Origin: JBBIPA01 sp963820495
Lineage (GTDB): Bacteria > Chloroflexota > Dehalococcoidia > GIF9 > UBA5629
Assembly: GCA_963820495.1 (NCBI GenBank)
Contig: CAWGAF010000002.1
Coordinates: forward strand, 992,001-1,056,000
Direction of reading: 5' to 3'
Length of the DNA stretch: 64,000 bases
The notes beneath the pieces were generated by a model. It did not search any database and was not told where the DNA came from. It saw nothing but the letters and a program-made list of their open reading frames with translations. Shown here in pieces: positions 1 through 8,776 of this stretch. A program made the position numbers and the translations under genes. Within the stretch, counting starts at the first letter, position 1. Every line of letters begins with the position of its first letter.

Positions 1-1906
1 CTGGGCAAAGCACGCCGATCTTAACTAACAGGGGCATAGTCTTTTTGCAAGCAGGATAACCGCTACATGCTAGGAACCTGCCGAAACGGCCATTCTTAAT
101 AACCATGGGCTTACCACACTCGGGACAGATCTCACCACTTTCTTTATCAGTATTAATTCTCTGCAGAGTTTCTGTAGCTTTTTTTAGCTTCTCACTAAAT
201 GGTGTATAAAAACCTCTTAAAACCGATACCCATTCTTTTTCCCCCTGGGCAATTTCATCTAAATTCTCTTCCATTTGTGCTGTGAAATTAAGATTAACAA
301 TCCTAGGAAAATTTTCAGTCAGGAGGTCATTGACAATAATTCCTATCTCGTCGGGACAGAACCTACCACCCTCTTTGTGTACATAACCTCTTTCCTGAAT
401 CGTAGATAAAATCGGGGCATAAGTGCTTGGACGCCCGATACCATTTTGCTCTAGGGCTTTTATTAAGGTAGCTTCTGTAAATCGTGGTGGTGGTTGGGTG
501 AAACACTGCTCTGAAAAAACATCAATTAATACTAATTTATCACCTGCCTTTAGCTCAGGAAGGCTTATGGCCTTTTCTTCTTTAGTATCTTCGTCTTTAC
601 CTTCGCTGTAGAGCAACATAAAACCGGGAAACTTCACAGCTGAACTTATTGTTCTTAGTAGGTATTTATTTGTGGAATTCAAGCTTTTTGCTTCTATATT
701 TACTTTGGTGCTATCGAACAACGCTGCAGACATTTGGCTTGCTACCATTCGCTTCCAGATAAGCTCGTAGAGCCTAAATTGTTCAGGTTTAAGGTAAGCA
801 CGAAGTTGGTCTGGTTCTCGCTGAATCCGGGTCGGTCTGATGGCTTCATGAGCTTCCTGAGTCCATTTGCCTTTTTTGCTAAAAGAGCGCGGTTGGTGCG
901 GCACAAAATCACTGCCATATTTGCTATTGATAAAGTCTCTGGTTTCAGCAATGGCGCTGGCAGCAACATTTGTAGAATCAGTACGCATATAGGTAATTAG
1001 CCCTACTGATCCCTCATCACCTATTGTTATTCCTTCATATAGCTGCTGAGCGACGACCATAGTTCGCTTGGCAGTGAAACGCAGTCTACGCCAAGCTTCT
1101 TGCTGCAGGGTACTGGTAGTAAATGGTGGTGCTGGTTGACGTGATACTTCTTTAACATCTACTGACTTAGCAATGTACTCAGCGTGTTCTAGCTCATTCC
1201 TCAATTGTTTGGCTTTGTCTTCATTTGGTATTTCTACTGTGGTTCCATTAGCTAAACCTATAAATAATGCTCGAAAGCTGGTAGATTGGGTTTTGGCTAA
1301 TTTTTTAGCCAGTTCCGCCTCAATAACCCAGTACTCTATGGAAATGAAGTTTTCAATCTCTCGTTCCCTATCAACAATTATTTTTACAGCCGCCGATTGA
1401 ACTCTGCCAGCGGAAAGCCCTCTTTGTACTTTCTTCCATAGTAGTGGACTCAGCTTATAACCTACCAATCTATCCAAAAGGCGACGTGCTTGTTGAGCAT
1501 CTACCAAGTTCATATCAATAGAGCGTGGATGTTTAAAAGCCTGCTCTACAGCTTCGTCGGTTATTTCATGAAAAACAACACGATGGACGGGTACCTTGTC
1601 CTTATTCAGTTTGGCCGCTTGGATCAAATGCCATGAAATTGCTTCCCCTTCTCTATCTGGGTCTGTAGCAAGGTAAATTGCGGAAGCATTGTCAGTTGAA
1701 GCCTTTAGCTCGTTAATAGTTTTCCTTCTTAATGAGATATTGACATATTGGGGAGCAAAGTCATGTTCTATATCTATGCCCAGTGCTCCTTTGGGCAAAT
1801 CACGGACATGTCCCATGGATGCTTTAATGACATAGCCGCTACCTAAGATCCTGCCTAGTGTTCTAGCTTTAGCCGGAGATTCCACTATAACTAGTTTCTT
1901 TGCCAT
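1..1906 (-). CDS. topA: DNA topoisomerase I (C-terminus cut by window edge)
   Basis: Type IA topoisomerase that relaxes negative supercoils in the cytoplasm. The minus-strand frame opens at ATG 1906 with MAKKLVIVESPAKARTLGRI, the TOPRIM start typical of TopA, and has the acidic motif ATDPDREGEAI. The active-site region reads GSVGLITYMRTDS (the Tyr of YMRTDS is the catalytic residue by family knowledge). Near position 120 the frame reads CPECGKPMVIKNGRFGRF, the first C-terminal zinc-ribbon of the family. The frame is still open at position 1, so the rest of the zinc fingers are off-window. It follows dprA with only two bases between them, so the two probably share a transcript. Identification is secure. 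Confidence 0.97.
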   Translation of the reverse strand, partial: MAKKLVIVESPAKARTLGRILGSGYVIKASMGHVRDLPKGALGIDIEHDFAPQYVNISLRRKTINELKASTDNASAIYLATDPDREGEAISWHLIQAAKLNKDKVPVHRVVFHEITDEAVEQAFKHPRSIDMNLVDAQQARRLLDRLVGYKLSPLLWKKVQRGLSAGRVQSAAVKIIVDREREIENFISIEYWVIEAELAKKLAKTQSTSFRALFIGLANGTTVEIPNEDKAKQLRNELEHAEYIAKSVDVKEVSRQPAPPFTTSTLQQEAWRRLRFTAKRTMVVAQQLYEGITIGDEGSVGLITYMRTDSTNVAASAIAETRDFINSKYGSDFVPHQPRSFSKKGKWTQEAHEAIRPTRIQREPDQLRAYLKPEQFRLYELIWKRMVASQMSAALFDSTKVNIEAKSLNSTNKYLLRTISSAVKFPGFMLLYSEGKDEDTKEEKAISLPELKAGDKLVLIDVFSEQCFTQPPPRFTEATLIKALEQNGIGRPSTYAPILSTIQERGYVHKEGGRFCPDEIGIIVNDLLTENFPRIVNLNFTAQMEENLDEIAQGEKEWVSVLRGFYTPFSEKLKKATETLQRINTDKESGEICPECGKPMVIKNGRFGRFLACSGYPACKKTMPLLVKIGVLCP

Positions 1907-1908
1907 AA

Positions 1909-3036
1909 TTATTTAACTCTTACTTGATAGTCCTCTCGAATTTCTTTTGCCAGCACATAATTCATAGCGCCAACCTGTTTCACCATCCCTTTGAGCTCCA
2001 TCATGGCCAAGGCACTGCTTACTGTGGATGCAGTCAGGCTACTTTGACGACAAATTTCATCGATATGAGATGGCTCGCTACTTAATTGTCTTAATAACAG
2101 AGCTTCTGTTTTGTCTGTTGGAAGAAGCTCTTTCATTTCCAGTTGTTGAGTTACCATAGCTAAATTCAATTCTTCAAGGATGTCAATATGATTCCGCACC
2201 AGCGTTGCTCCTTGTTGGAGCAGACTGTTTGTTCCTTTACTAGCAGGAGATAAGATGCTGCCTGGAACAGCAAATACTTCCCTGTTTTGCTGCAATGCTT
2301 GCTCAACGGTAATCAACGCTCCACTTCTTTCTCCAGCTTCTATCACCAAGACTCCTAGGCTAATTCCACTCATAATGCGGTTGCGACGAGGGAAATTGTC
2401 GGCTTTTGGTCGGGTACCTAAAGGGTATTCACTCACCAATGCTCCTTTTTCTATAATATCACGGGCTAAACTGGCATTTTCTGCAGGATAGACAATATCT
2501 AGTCCGCTGGCAAAGACGGCAATGGTTCTACCATTAGTTTCTAGAGCAGCACGGTGAGCAATTGAATCAATTCCCTTAGCCAGACCACTAACGATGGTTA
2601 TTTTGTTCTTAGCTAGCTCAGTTACAATCTCTTCAGTTACTTGTCGACCATAAACAGTAGCCCGGCGAGTGCCAACCACAGCTAAGCAGCACTCATCCTC
2701 AGGTTTCAAATTACCTCTGACATAGATGAGAGGTGGGTAATCATGAATTTCCTTCAGTCTCTGGGGGTAGGATGGTGAGTTGAATGTGATAGCTTTTATC
2801 TTATATTTATGTAGATTTTCTATCTCTGCATCTGGAAAAATTCGCGGCCGTAAATTTACAACAGTGGTGACTGATTTTGAGTCAAGCCCAGCTTTCTTGA
2901 GTTCTCCTGAGGGCGCTTGCCAAGCATCCCCAAGTTTGGAAAAGTACTCAAGCAGTTGTGATATCTTAACTCTACCGATACCTGGGATTCTAGAGAAACT
3001 AACCCAGTATTTTAGTTCGTGCGTAGTATCTATCAA
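1909..3036 (-). CDS. dprA: DNA processing protein DprA/Smf
   Basis: DprA binds incoming single-stranded DNA and loads RecA during natural transformation. The 375-residue product has the expected order: helix-hairpin-helix-like N-terminus (about residues 12-30, SRIPGIGRVKISQLLEY), a Rossmann-like DprA core with VVGTRRATVYGRQ near 120-132 and the SGLAKGIDSIAH and NFPRRNRIMSG motifs, then a winged-helix region from about 310. The length fits the family. It lies upstream of topA on the same strand with a 2-bp gap; dprA-topA order is common in bacteria. Two tRNA-Ser genes lie just upstream. No other competence gene is in view, so transformation itself is not shown. Confidence 0.95.
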   Translation of the reverse strand: MIDTTHELKYWVSFSRIPGIGRVKISQLLEYFSKLGDAWQAPSGELKKAGLDSKSVTTVVNLRPRIFPDAEIENLHKYKIKAITFNSPSYPQRLKEIHDYPPLIYVRGNLKPEDECCLAVVGTRRATVYGRQVTEEIVTELAKNKITIVSGLAKGIDSIAHRAALETNGRTIAVFASGLDIVYPAENASLARDIIEKGALVSEYPLGTRPKADNFPRRNRIMSGISLGVLVIEAGERSGALITVEQALQQNREVFAVPGSILSPASKGTNSLLQQGATLVRNHIDILEELNLAMVTQQLEMKELLPTDKTEALLLRQLSSEPSHIDEICRQSSLTASTVSSALAMMELKGMVKQVGAMNYVLAKEIREDYQVRVK

Positions 3037-3115
3037 AGTTGAGACATTCTAACACAGCATGAACAGTGAATAAAGTTATATTCGTTAGGCTAGTCACAGA
3101 ACCGATTGTTAAAAA

Positions 3116-3204
<89 letters not shown>

Positions 3205-3218
3205 ATACTACCAGAACT

Positions 3219-3305
3219 TGGCGGAGAGGGTGGGATTCGAACCCACGAGGCTCATCGCCCACCGCTTTTCGAGAGCGGCACCATCAACCACTCGGTCACC
3301 TCTCC
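3219..3305 (-). tRNA. tRNA-Ser (anticodon CGA), integration target
   Basis: The minus strand shows acceptor stem GGAGAGG/CCTCTCC, anticodon loop CTCGAAA between CCGCT and AGCGG (anticodon CGA), a long variable arm, and encoded CCA at 3219-3221. Bases 3267-3305, from the anticodon loop to the 5' end, are repeated exactly at 42322-42360. The gene is therefore the attachment site of the island that follows, and the island replaced its original upstream flank. The tRNA itself is intact. Confidence 0.96.
3267..3305. other. attachment site, integrase-proximal (attL)
   Basis: These 39 bp lie in the 5' half of tRNA-Ser(CGA) and match 42322-42360 base for base. Identity stops at both ends (T versus A at 3266/42321; A versus G at 3306/42361). 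The integrase gene starts 90 bp away. Using the 5' half of the tRNA rather than the more usual 3' end means the tRNA now depends on an island-borne promoter. Confidence 0.92.
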
Positions 3306-3368
3306 AAGCCATTAATTCGTAGCTAAATCGGATATTTTATGATTTTTCCATAGTTGACATAATCGTGT

Positions 3369-3401
3369 TTTGCTAATAATTTGCTAATAATTTGCTAATA
3401 A
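3369..3401. repeat. three tandem TTTGCTAATAA repeats, likely integrase arm sites
   Basis: The 11-bp unit TTTGCTAATAA occurs three times without gaps at 3369, 3380 and 3391; the last copy overlaps the integrase stop codon. Two imperfect copies occur at 42183-42204 inside the other island end. Direct repeats flanking both attachment cores are what arm-type integrase sites look like; binding is inferred. Confidence 0.75.
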
Positions 3402-4579
3402 TGTTTTTCAATAGCCCCATTTTTGTTAACCTTGCCATTATAACTAGGGGATAATAACTTTTCAAACTGAAGTGCTGCTGCCTCTTGAAGGCCTGGTGAA
3501 ACGTGGCTATATGTATCAAGGGTTATTTGAATGCTGGCATGGCCTAGCCTTTCCTGGACAATCTTAGGATGTACGCCTTGCTTGAGTAATAGTGAGGCGT
3601 GGGTATGACGGGCATCATGGAGCCTTATCGCCTTAACACCGGCCCGAGCGGCCAGCACGGACCAAGCACGACTAACAGTATTAGGGCGTAAAGGTTTGCC
3701 ACCCAAATTACTGAATATCAGGTCATCGTCTTTTAATGATGTGCCCAGCTTGTCAAGTATTGCCCCTTGCTTTTCCTTATTGTCTTTTAGTGTAAGTATA
3801 ACTGAAGGTGATAGGGCTATGGTGCGCCGGCTTCTCTCCGATTTGGGCTGTGTAAATACGTAACTGCCGTCGCCATATTTACCTCCTTGTAAGTGGTGTA
3901 AGGATCTATTAACTGATATCTGGCCGAATAGGAAATCTATATCCCGCCAGCGCAAAGCCAATAGTTCACCGCGCCGCATGCCGGTAAATAATGCTAGGTA
4001 AAATAACTGATAATAAGGGCTATTCTTAGTAGTCTCAAGAAAACGATTTACTTCGTACTCATCCCAGGTTTGCATATCGTTACGCCGGGCACGTGGCGCA
4101 TCCACACCATCAGCCACATTACGAACAACGAGTCCACGTTTAAGGGCCGTTTGAAGAGCTTTATGTATCACTGTGTGTAGATACCTGACTGTCAGGGCAC
4201 TTAGTCCGTTATTGAGTTTAGTAGTGTAATGAGATTGAAGGTGATTGGGTCTTAATTGAGTTAAGGTTATATTTCCGAGGCTTGGTATGAGATGGACACG
4301 AATTATACTTTCATACCGCTCATAACCTCTTGGTGACAGATTAGGCTTTGCATAGTCTAATAGCCACTTATTCAGGTATTCAGCCAGGGTAGTCTTGCCA
4401 GGTTTAAGGAAGGTCCCATTATCAATCTGGTATAGAATCTCTGACAGTCTTTGTTCTGCTTCCTTTTTGGTTCCCTTTATGCTGATCCACTGCTGTTTGT
4501 ATTTACCAATAGCGTCTTTCCCCATGCTGATAGCAATGGAATAGCTGTGCTTACTCCTTTTGACTATGTAACCTCTCAT
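3395..4579 (-). CDS. int: tyrosine site-specific integrase of the island
   Basis: Phage-type integrase that recombines the attachment core in the neighbouring tRNA. I start it at ATG 4579 (MRGYIVKRSKHSYSIAI, about 394 residues), because AAAGGAGG sits just upstream; the open frame itself continues back to 4705. An arm-binding-like N-terminal domain (about 1-50) and a SAM-like core-binding region (about 60-150) precede the catalytic domain. Catalytic motifs are present: FTGMRRGELLALRW (Arg), LHDARHTHASLL (His-x-x-Arg), LGHASIQITLDTYSHV (His and the Tyr nucleophile). It looks functional. Its first 29 bp overlap the end of the upstream gene on the same strand. Confidence 0.95.
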   Translation of the reverse strand: MRGYIVKRSKHSYSIAISMGKDAIGKYKQQWISIKGTKKEAEQRLSEILYQIDNGTFLKPGKTTLAEYLNKWLLDYAKPNLSPRGYERYESIIRVHLIPSLGNITLTQLRPNHLQSHYTTKLNNGLSALTVRYLHTVIHKALQTALKRGLVVRNVADGVDAPRARRNDMQTWDEYEVNRFLETTKNSPYYQLFYLALFTGMRRGELLALRWRDIDFLFGQISVNRSLHHLQGGKYGDGSYVFTQPKSERSRRTIALSPSVILTLKDNKEKQGAILDKLGTSLKDDDLIFSNLGGKPLRPNTVSRAWSVLAARAGVKAIRLHDARHTHASLLLKQGVHPKIVQERLGHASIQITLDTYSHVSPGLQEAAALQFEKLLSPSYNGKVNKNGAIEKHY

Positions 4580-5537
4580 TGTGTGCCTCCTTTGAAGACT
4601 TTTTAGAATGATACCTCCGGCGCATTTTCTGCGCGGATCTGCATTGATAAGAGCAATATTCCTGATCTGCGCGGTTAATAACAAATAATGATTTACATCT
4701 TTCATTATTGCATTCTCTGAGCTGTGACTGGTTCAAGATATCGAGGTAAAATTGTAACCATAGCGCAGATAAAAGGCTAGTAAATCGGTAAGACGGCGCC
4801 CAGGAACTATCTTGAATAATGTCTTTACTTTTAGATGTCCTGCAGGTTAAACCTAACCCCACGGGGTGCCCTGTAAATCCAAGATTTACGGACCCTATAA
4901 CATAGGCAGTAGCTGCGCTAATAACTTCATATTCAGTGTTTGGGATGGTGGGAGTAAACCTTTCATCATCCTTTTTTACAAAGAAATGGGAAGTTACGAC
5001 TCCCGTTGGGGTTACACGAAGCTGATAGTTTAGCACTGGATCGCGATAAATCTCTGTTTCATGTAGATTGATCATATATTCTTTTAATTCAGGTAATAGT
5101 TTCTCGCCATTTCTAACGTCAGTAAGAATTTTATAGGTTCTAACAGCTTTGGCGATTACGCGAGCTTCCCCAAAAACATTTTTTATAGTCATCTGTAGGA
5201 AGGGTCCACCTTTGCTATACCATAGAGGCCAAGGTGGACCAAATTCATGAAAGAAAGCTAAGATTTCCTTGGTGCAGTGCTTAGCATCCCAATGGGATCG
5301 CTCATAGTCAGCTAATTTCATAAATTTCAGATATGCTTTAGGCGTATCTACTAATGGATCATAATGTTGAGGGTGGCTTTCACGACGGTTTAAAGGTGCA
5401 ATACAGTAGGTTTCGATAGTTTCAAATGATCCTGGCCGATAAATGCTCCTCCCACTATCCTTTTTGTCTAGAGGCTCTACCTTCCACTGTTCTCCACGGC
5501 TGAACTTGTTAGTAGTTTTTGTGTTGTTTAAATTCAT
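4551..5537 (-). CDS. CGNR-type zinc-finger protein, function unknown
   Basis: A 328-residue protein with no recognised N-terminal domain. The last 60 residues carry a CGNR-like zinc finger: CNNERCKSLFVINRA, then YCSYQCRSAQKMRRRY, with four Cys followed by a basic helix. Proteins with this finger are usually treated as DNA-binding regulators; that is family knowledge, not shown here. It sits directly upstream of int and its 3' end overlaps the int start, so the two are probably co-transcribed and it may influence excision or integration. The promoter region (5538-5659) is shared with the divergent excisionase-like gene and contains TTACCGT repeats. Confidence 0.7.
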   Translation of the reverse strand: MNLNNTKTTNKFSRGEQWKVEPLDKKDSGRSIYRPGSFETIETYCIAPLNRRESHPQHYDPLVDTPKAYLKFMKLADYERSHWDAKHCTKEILAFFHEFGPPWPLWYSKGGPFLQMTIKNVFGEARVIAKAVRTYKILTDVRNGEKLLPELKEYMINLHETEIYRDPVLNYQLRVTPTGVVTSHFFVKKDDERFTPTIPNTEYEVISAATAYVIGSVNLGFTGHPVGLGLTCRTSKSKDIIQDSSWAPSYRFTSLLSALWLQFYLDILNQSQLRECNNERCKSLFVINRADQEYCSYQCRSAQKMRRRYHSKKSSKEAHNERLHSQKE

Positions 5538-5549
5538 AGTGTTTTTACC

Positions 5550-5569
5550 TTACCGTTATATCTTACCGT
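5550..5569. promoter_or_regulatory. TTACCGT direct repeat in the int/xis divergent region
   Basis: TTACCGT occurs at 5550-5556 and 5563-5569, with AT-rich sequence between. It lies 13 bp upstream of the CGNR gene start, in the 122-bp gap facing the excisionase-like gene. It could be an operator for either product. This is a weak call based on position and repetition only. Confidence 0.35.
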
Positions 5570-5659
5570 ATTACTATTGATTATCCAGTAAGATTATAGC
5601 ATAATAAAGCTAACATGTCGATACTAAAACTGAAAATATAGGAAAGGGGTTTAAGAGAA

Positions 5660-5854
5660 ATGCAAAATGACACAGAAAGTGCCGTCTTAAGTGTAAGTCA
5701 GTGCGCAAAATACCTTTGTATATCGAGGGGAAGCGCGTATCAGGGAATTATCCAAAATTCTATACCTCATATAAAAATTGGACGCAGAATTTTAATACCC
5801 AAGGCAGCGATTCAAAAACTTTTGGAGAATGCGGGAACGAAACTAAAAGAATAA
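5660..5854 (+). CDS. excisionase-like small HTH protein
   Basis: A 64-residue protein with the layout of MerR-like/excisionase DNA-binding domains: LSVSQCAKYLCISRGSAYQG forms the helix-turn-helix, and HIKIGRRILIPKAAIQKLLE forms the wing and last helix. A purine-rich GGAAAGGGG lies about 10 bp upstream of the ATG. It faces the integrase module across a short gap, the usual position for a recombination directionality factor. Its role in excision is inferred from size, fold and position. Confidence 0.8.
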   Translation: MQNDTESAVLSVSQCAKYLCISRGSAYQGIIQNSIPHIKIGRRILIPKAAIQKLLENAGTKLKE

Positions 5855-5882
5855 CCTAGCATTGTCAGGATGGAGGCATTGA

Positions 5883-6671
5883 ATGGAATCACGGAATGTT
5901 AAGACTCTCAATTTTAGAGACCAGATACTCGAATGTATTGAGTGCAGACGGAACTTTACCTTTACCATTGGGGAACAGCGGTATTTTGACAGCAAGGGTT
6001 TAAGCACACCCAAACGTTGCCCCCAGTGCCGTTTGAGGCGCAGGCTCACCCTAGTGAGAGATAACGGAGGTGCGGCCATGCAAATAAGCGACTTCCTCTT
6101 ACGGCTCGAAGGGGTGAAACGCAACGGCAACGGTTATCTAGTACTATGCCCTAGCCATGATGACCACCACCAAGGCCTTAGTGTCACCTTTAAGAGTGAG
6201 CTAATATTGCTCCATTGTCATGCCGGGTGCAAGCCTGAAGTCATTGTCGAACGCATGGGACTAACAATGGGCGACCTTTCACCGGACGGGCACAAGGCAG
6301 AGCAAAGGCAAATTGAAGCTATTTATCATTATACAGACGCCAATGGCAAGCCCTTTGAAGTGGTACGGACAAATCCCAAAGGATTCTACCAGCGCCAACC
6401 GGACGGCAAGGGCTCGTATCTTAATCACCTTAAGGGCATAACCCCCAAGCTCTATCACCAGGACAAGCTAAGGCAAGCGATAGATAGCGATACATCTATC
6501 TACATTGTTGAAGGCGAAAAGGATGAGGACAGGCCTTGGAGTTTGGGACTGGTATCTACCACTAACCCCATGGGCGCTGGAAAACGGCCATTTTCGAGTC
6601 AAAGATATCCTGACAGGCAAGTCTCGGACCCGACGGCGGCAGGATTAAAGGCTGGTGCATCTGATGGCTGA
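5883..6671 (+). pseudogene. truncated phage-type primase with N-terminal zinc-ribbon
   Basis: The frame begins with a Cys4 zinc-ribbon (LECIECRRNF, KRCPQCRLRRR; about residues 17-50) that resembles the start of the protein at 23004. Then come a CHC2-like primase zinc finger (CPSHDDHHQGLSV, LLHCHAGC; about 88-117) and the beginning of a TOPRIM domain (YIVEGEKDEDRPWSLG, about 208-222). The homologous part ends abruptly after TTNPMGAGK. Downstream, another frame reads HFRVKDILTGKSRTRRR, which resembles a more distal part of phage primase/replicase proteins. An internal deletion therefore probably removed most of the TOPRIM and helicase region. Primase activity is unlikely. Confidence 0.7.
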
Positions 6672-7464
6672 GGTTAAATGGATCAAGATTTCGGTCAATA
6701 TTTTTGATGACGACAAGGTAAAACTTATAGATTCTCTTCCAGATCATGATGCGATGTTAGTGATCTGGATTAAATTGCTCACACAAGCCGGAAAATCTAA
6801 TGAAAATGGTGCCCTTTATTTGTCAGGCGCAATGCCACTTTCAGTCGAAAACTTGGCCACTATTTTCAACCGTCCTCTAAATACGGTAAGGCTGGCCGTG
6901 GATACCTTCGAAAAGCTTGGCTTGGTACAAATTCATGGCAATTTGATTATGATAACCAATTGGGCAAAACATCAAAATATTGATGGTCTTGAGAAAATCA
7001 GGGAGCAGTCCAGGAATCGTAATATGCGTTATAGGGAACGATTGCATCTCAAAACTGGTGATGTAAACGTGACGTCACATAACGCAATAGATAAAGAATT
7101 AGATAAAGATAAAGATAATACTATTAAAAACAAGGGGCAGATTATCTTAACAATGGAGCAGCAAAAACTTTTTGATATTCTTCTTCGTTGTCCAGCAATT
7201 AAAGCTGATGAAAGTTCAAAGCTACCGGAGCTTCTTCAGGATTATCCAGGCGTCGATCATGAATTGGAATTTAAAAAATTCGCAGAGTGGTGGCCTGGTC
7301 CGAAAGGCCGTAAAAGGCCCTGGGCTACTTTAAGGAATTGGTTGGATAATCACAATAAATTCCAATTTAGGCTTGAAAAACCAAATAGGAGTATTAATGG
7401 CACTGACCAAGTTAAACGTGGAGCCATCCCGGATTATTCGAAATATATCCCCTCAGAAAATTGA
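6664..7464 (+). CDS. phage replisome organiser-like protein
   Basis: The first about 120 residues (WIKISVNIFDDDKVKLIDSL ... WAKHQNIDGLEKIREQSRNR) match the phage replisome-organiser N-terminal domain, a winged helix that recognises a phage origin. The C-terminal part contains WWPGPKGRKRPWATLRNWLD, typical of these proteins. I start it at ATG 6664 (MAEVKW); a further in-frame ATG lies at 6655. It overlaps the helicase loader gene downstream. Together with the DnaC-like gene this is a phage or plasmid-type initiation module that would have loaded the host helicase. Confidence 0.8.
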   Translation: MAEVKWIKISVNIFDDDKVKLIDSLPDHDAMLVIWIKLLTQAGKSNENGALYLSGAMPLSVENLATIFNRPLNTVRLAVDTFEKLGLVQIHGNLIMITNWAKHQNIDGLEKIREQSRNRNMRYRERLHLKTGDVNVTSHNAIDKELDKDKDNTIKNKGQIILTMEQQKLFDILLRCPAIKADESSKLPELLQDYPGVDHELEFKKFAEWWPGPKGRKRPWATLRNWLDNHNKFQFRLEKPNRSINGTDQVKRGAIPDYSKYIPSEN

Positions 7465-8224
7465 GAGTGAGCACCACCCACGCTGGTGTGGAACGCAGGG
7501 ATGTGAAAAATGCGAGCTTGCGCATCCAAAGGCTAATCCTCATTGTCAGGTATGTAACGGCTCAGGATGGCTCTATGAGATTTCACGGGATGGTAAAATT
7601 AATCCAAGGCATGTTATTCCATGCGATGCCCCAGCCTGTCATGCTGAGTCACTTAATTTACCTCTAGTAGATTTGTTTGGCGTATTCCGCTGTCAAACAT
7701 TTGATAATTTTGTGGAGAATGAAGGTAATAAATCAGCTCTCCAGTCAGCCCGAGAATTAGCATCCGAGAATTCTGGTTTTACATGTCTGGCTATCCACGG
7801 CGTTACTGGTAATGGTAAATCACACCTGGCTAATGCAGTCGCGCAGAAACTGCAAGTACGCGGTGAGGTAGTATCACGGGTAACAATGCTTGATTGGGTT
7901 GATGAGCTGCAGGACGCCATATCTACTAACACAGTAAGTTCTAAGATAAAACAGTATAAAATTGTACCGGTGTTAATTTTCGATGAACTGAAAATCGAGC
8001 ACCTTATGAATTCAAAATCTGATTGGCTGCTTGACCATTTCGAACAGATACTTGACTACCGGCTTAATGTTAATCTATTAACCATGTTGACCACTAATAA
8101 CACCCCGGAGCAACTACCACCGCGGATCCGTTCACGTCTCCAGGATAAGACCAAGGCCAGGATGATCTGGAATAAGGATATTGATAGGCGGCGGACTTCA
8201 ATTATTTCTCACGAAATAGATTAA
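7397..8224 (+). CDS. DnaC/IstB-like helicase loader ATPase
   Basis: AAA+ ATPase of the DnaC/IstB type. The Walker A motif is GVTGNGKSHLANA, the Walker B VLIFDEL, and the sensor-like LTTNNTPEQLPPRIRSRL ends in an arginine-rich segment. A Cys-rich N-terminal stretch (CGTQGCEKCEL, CQVCNGSGW, CDAPAC) probably binds zinc. I chose ATG 7397 because AGGAG lies seven bases upstream; an in-frame ATG exists at 7373. The start lies inside the end of the replisome-organiser gene, so translation is probably coupled. Its place after that gene supports a role in helicase loading. Confidence 0.85.
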   Translation: MALTKLNVEPSRIIRNISPQKIESEHHPRWCGTQGCEKCELAHPKANPHCQVCNGSGWLYEISRDGKINPRHVIPCDAPACHAESLNLPLVDLFGVFRCQTFDNFVENEGNKSALQSARELASENSGFTCLAIHGVTGNGKSHLANAVAQKLQVRGEVVSRVTMLDWVDELQDAISTNTVSSKIKQYKIVPVLIFDELKIEHLMNSKSDWLLDHFEQILDYRLNVNLLTMLTTNNTPEQLPPRIRSRLQDKTKARMIWNKDIDRRRTSIISHEID

Positions 8225-8421
8225 GCTGCATTGCAAGCTTTTATTTTGCTATTTATTAAAGCATGAGGGATATGGGCATCAAATCTCTACAGCTTTGAAG
8301 CTCCTAGACCGTAGGGGCAGTTTTACGCAGAAAATGGCAGCAAAAGCAAAAAGGGAAGGGTAATAAAAAGGCTCTATATATAGTGGTGAAATGAAGAGGT
8401 TTAATTATAAAAAGGTGATTT

Positions 8422-8693
8422 ATGGGTGGTAAGGGGTCCGGGGGGCATAATCGGAGGAATGTGGAGGAGCATATTAAGTTAGGGACATATCGGCAGGACA
8501 TGCATGGGGATTTACCGGAGTCGCTTAAAGCTCTTAAAAAAAGCTGGCAGCAAAAACCTTGTCAACAAAACCTGAAGATGTGATAAAACCCGAAGCTTCC
8601 ACAATGCCGGAATGCCCGGGATCTCTGGATGAAATCGGGCGCGAGGAATGGAAAACATTATCAAAAATGATTGAGAAAAAAGGGAAGTGGTAA
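8422..8693 (+). pseudogene. frameshifted phage terminase small subunit (P27-like) remnant
   Basis: From ATG 8422 the frame reads MGGKGSGGHNRRNVEEHIKL, typical of the start of P27-family terminase small subunits, then stops at 8583. In another frame, up to TAA 8693, the sequence reads MPECPGSLDEIGREEWKTL, the next conserved block of the same family. A single frame change joins them, and the rest of the protein is missing. No large terminase follows, so packaging functions are lost. Confidence 0.65.
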
Positions 8694-8776
8694 TTTTTCA
8701 AATACCGCAAATGGTAAAATTTAATTTACCGTTGACAGGTATGGCTTGACAAGGTGCTTAAGCAAAGGGGTGAATC

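Noticed and set aside
4580..4705. Longer N-terminus for the integrase (start at 4705)
   Set aside because: ATG 4579 has an AAAGGAGG site, and the extension codes for no recognisable integrase sequence while overlapping the end of the upstream gene.
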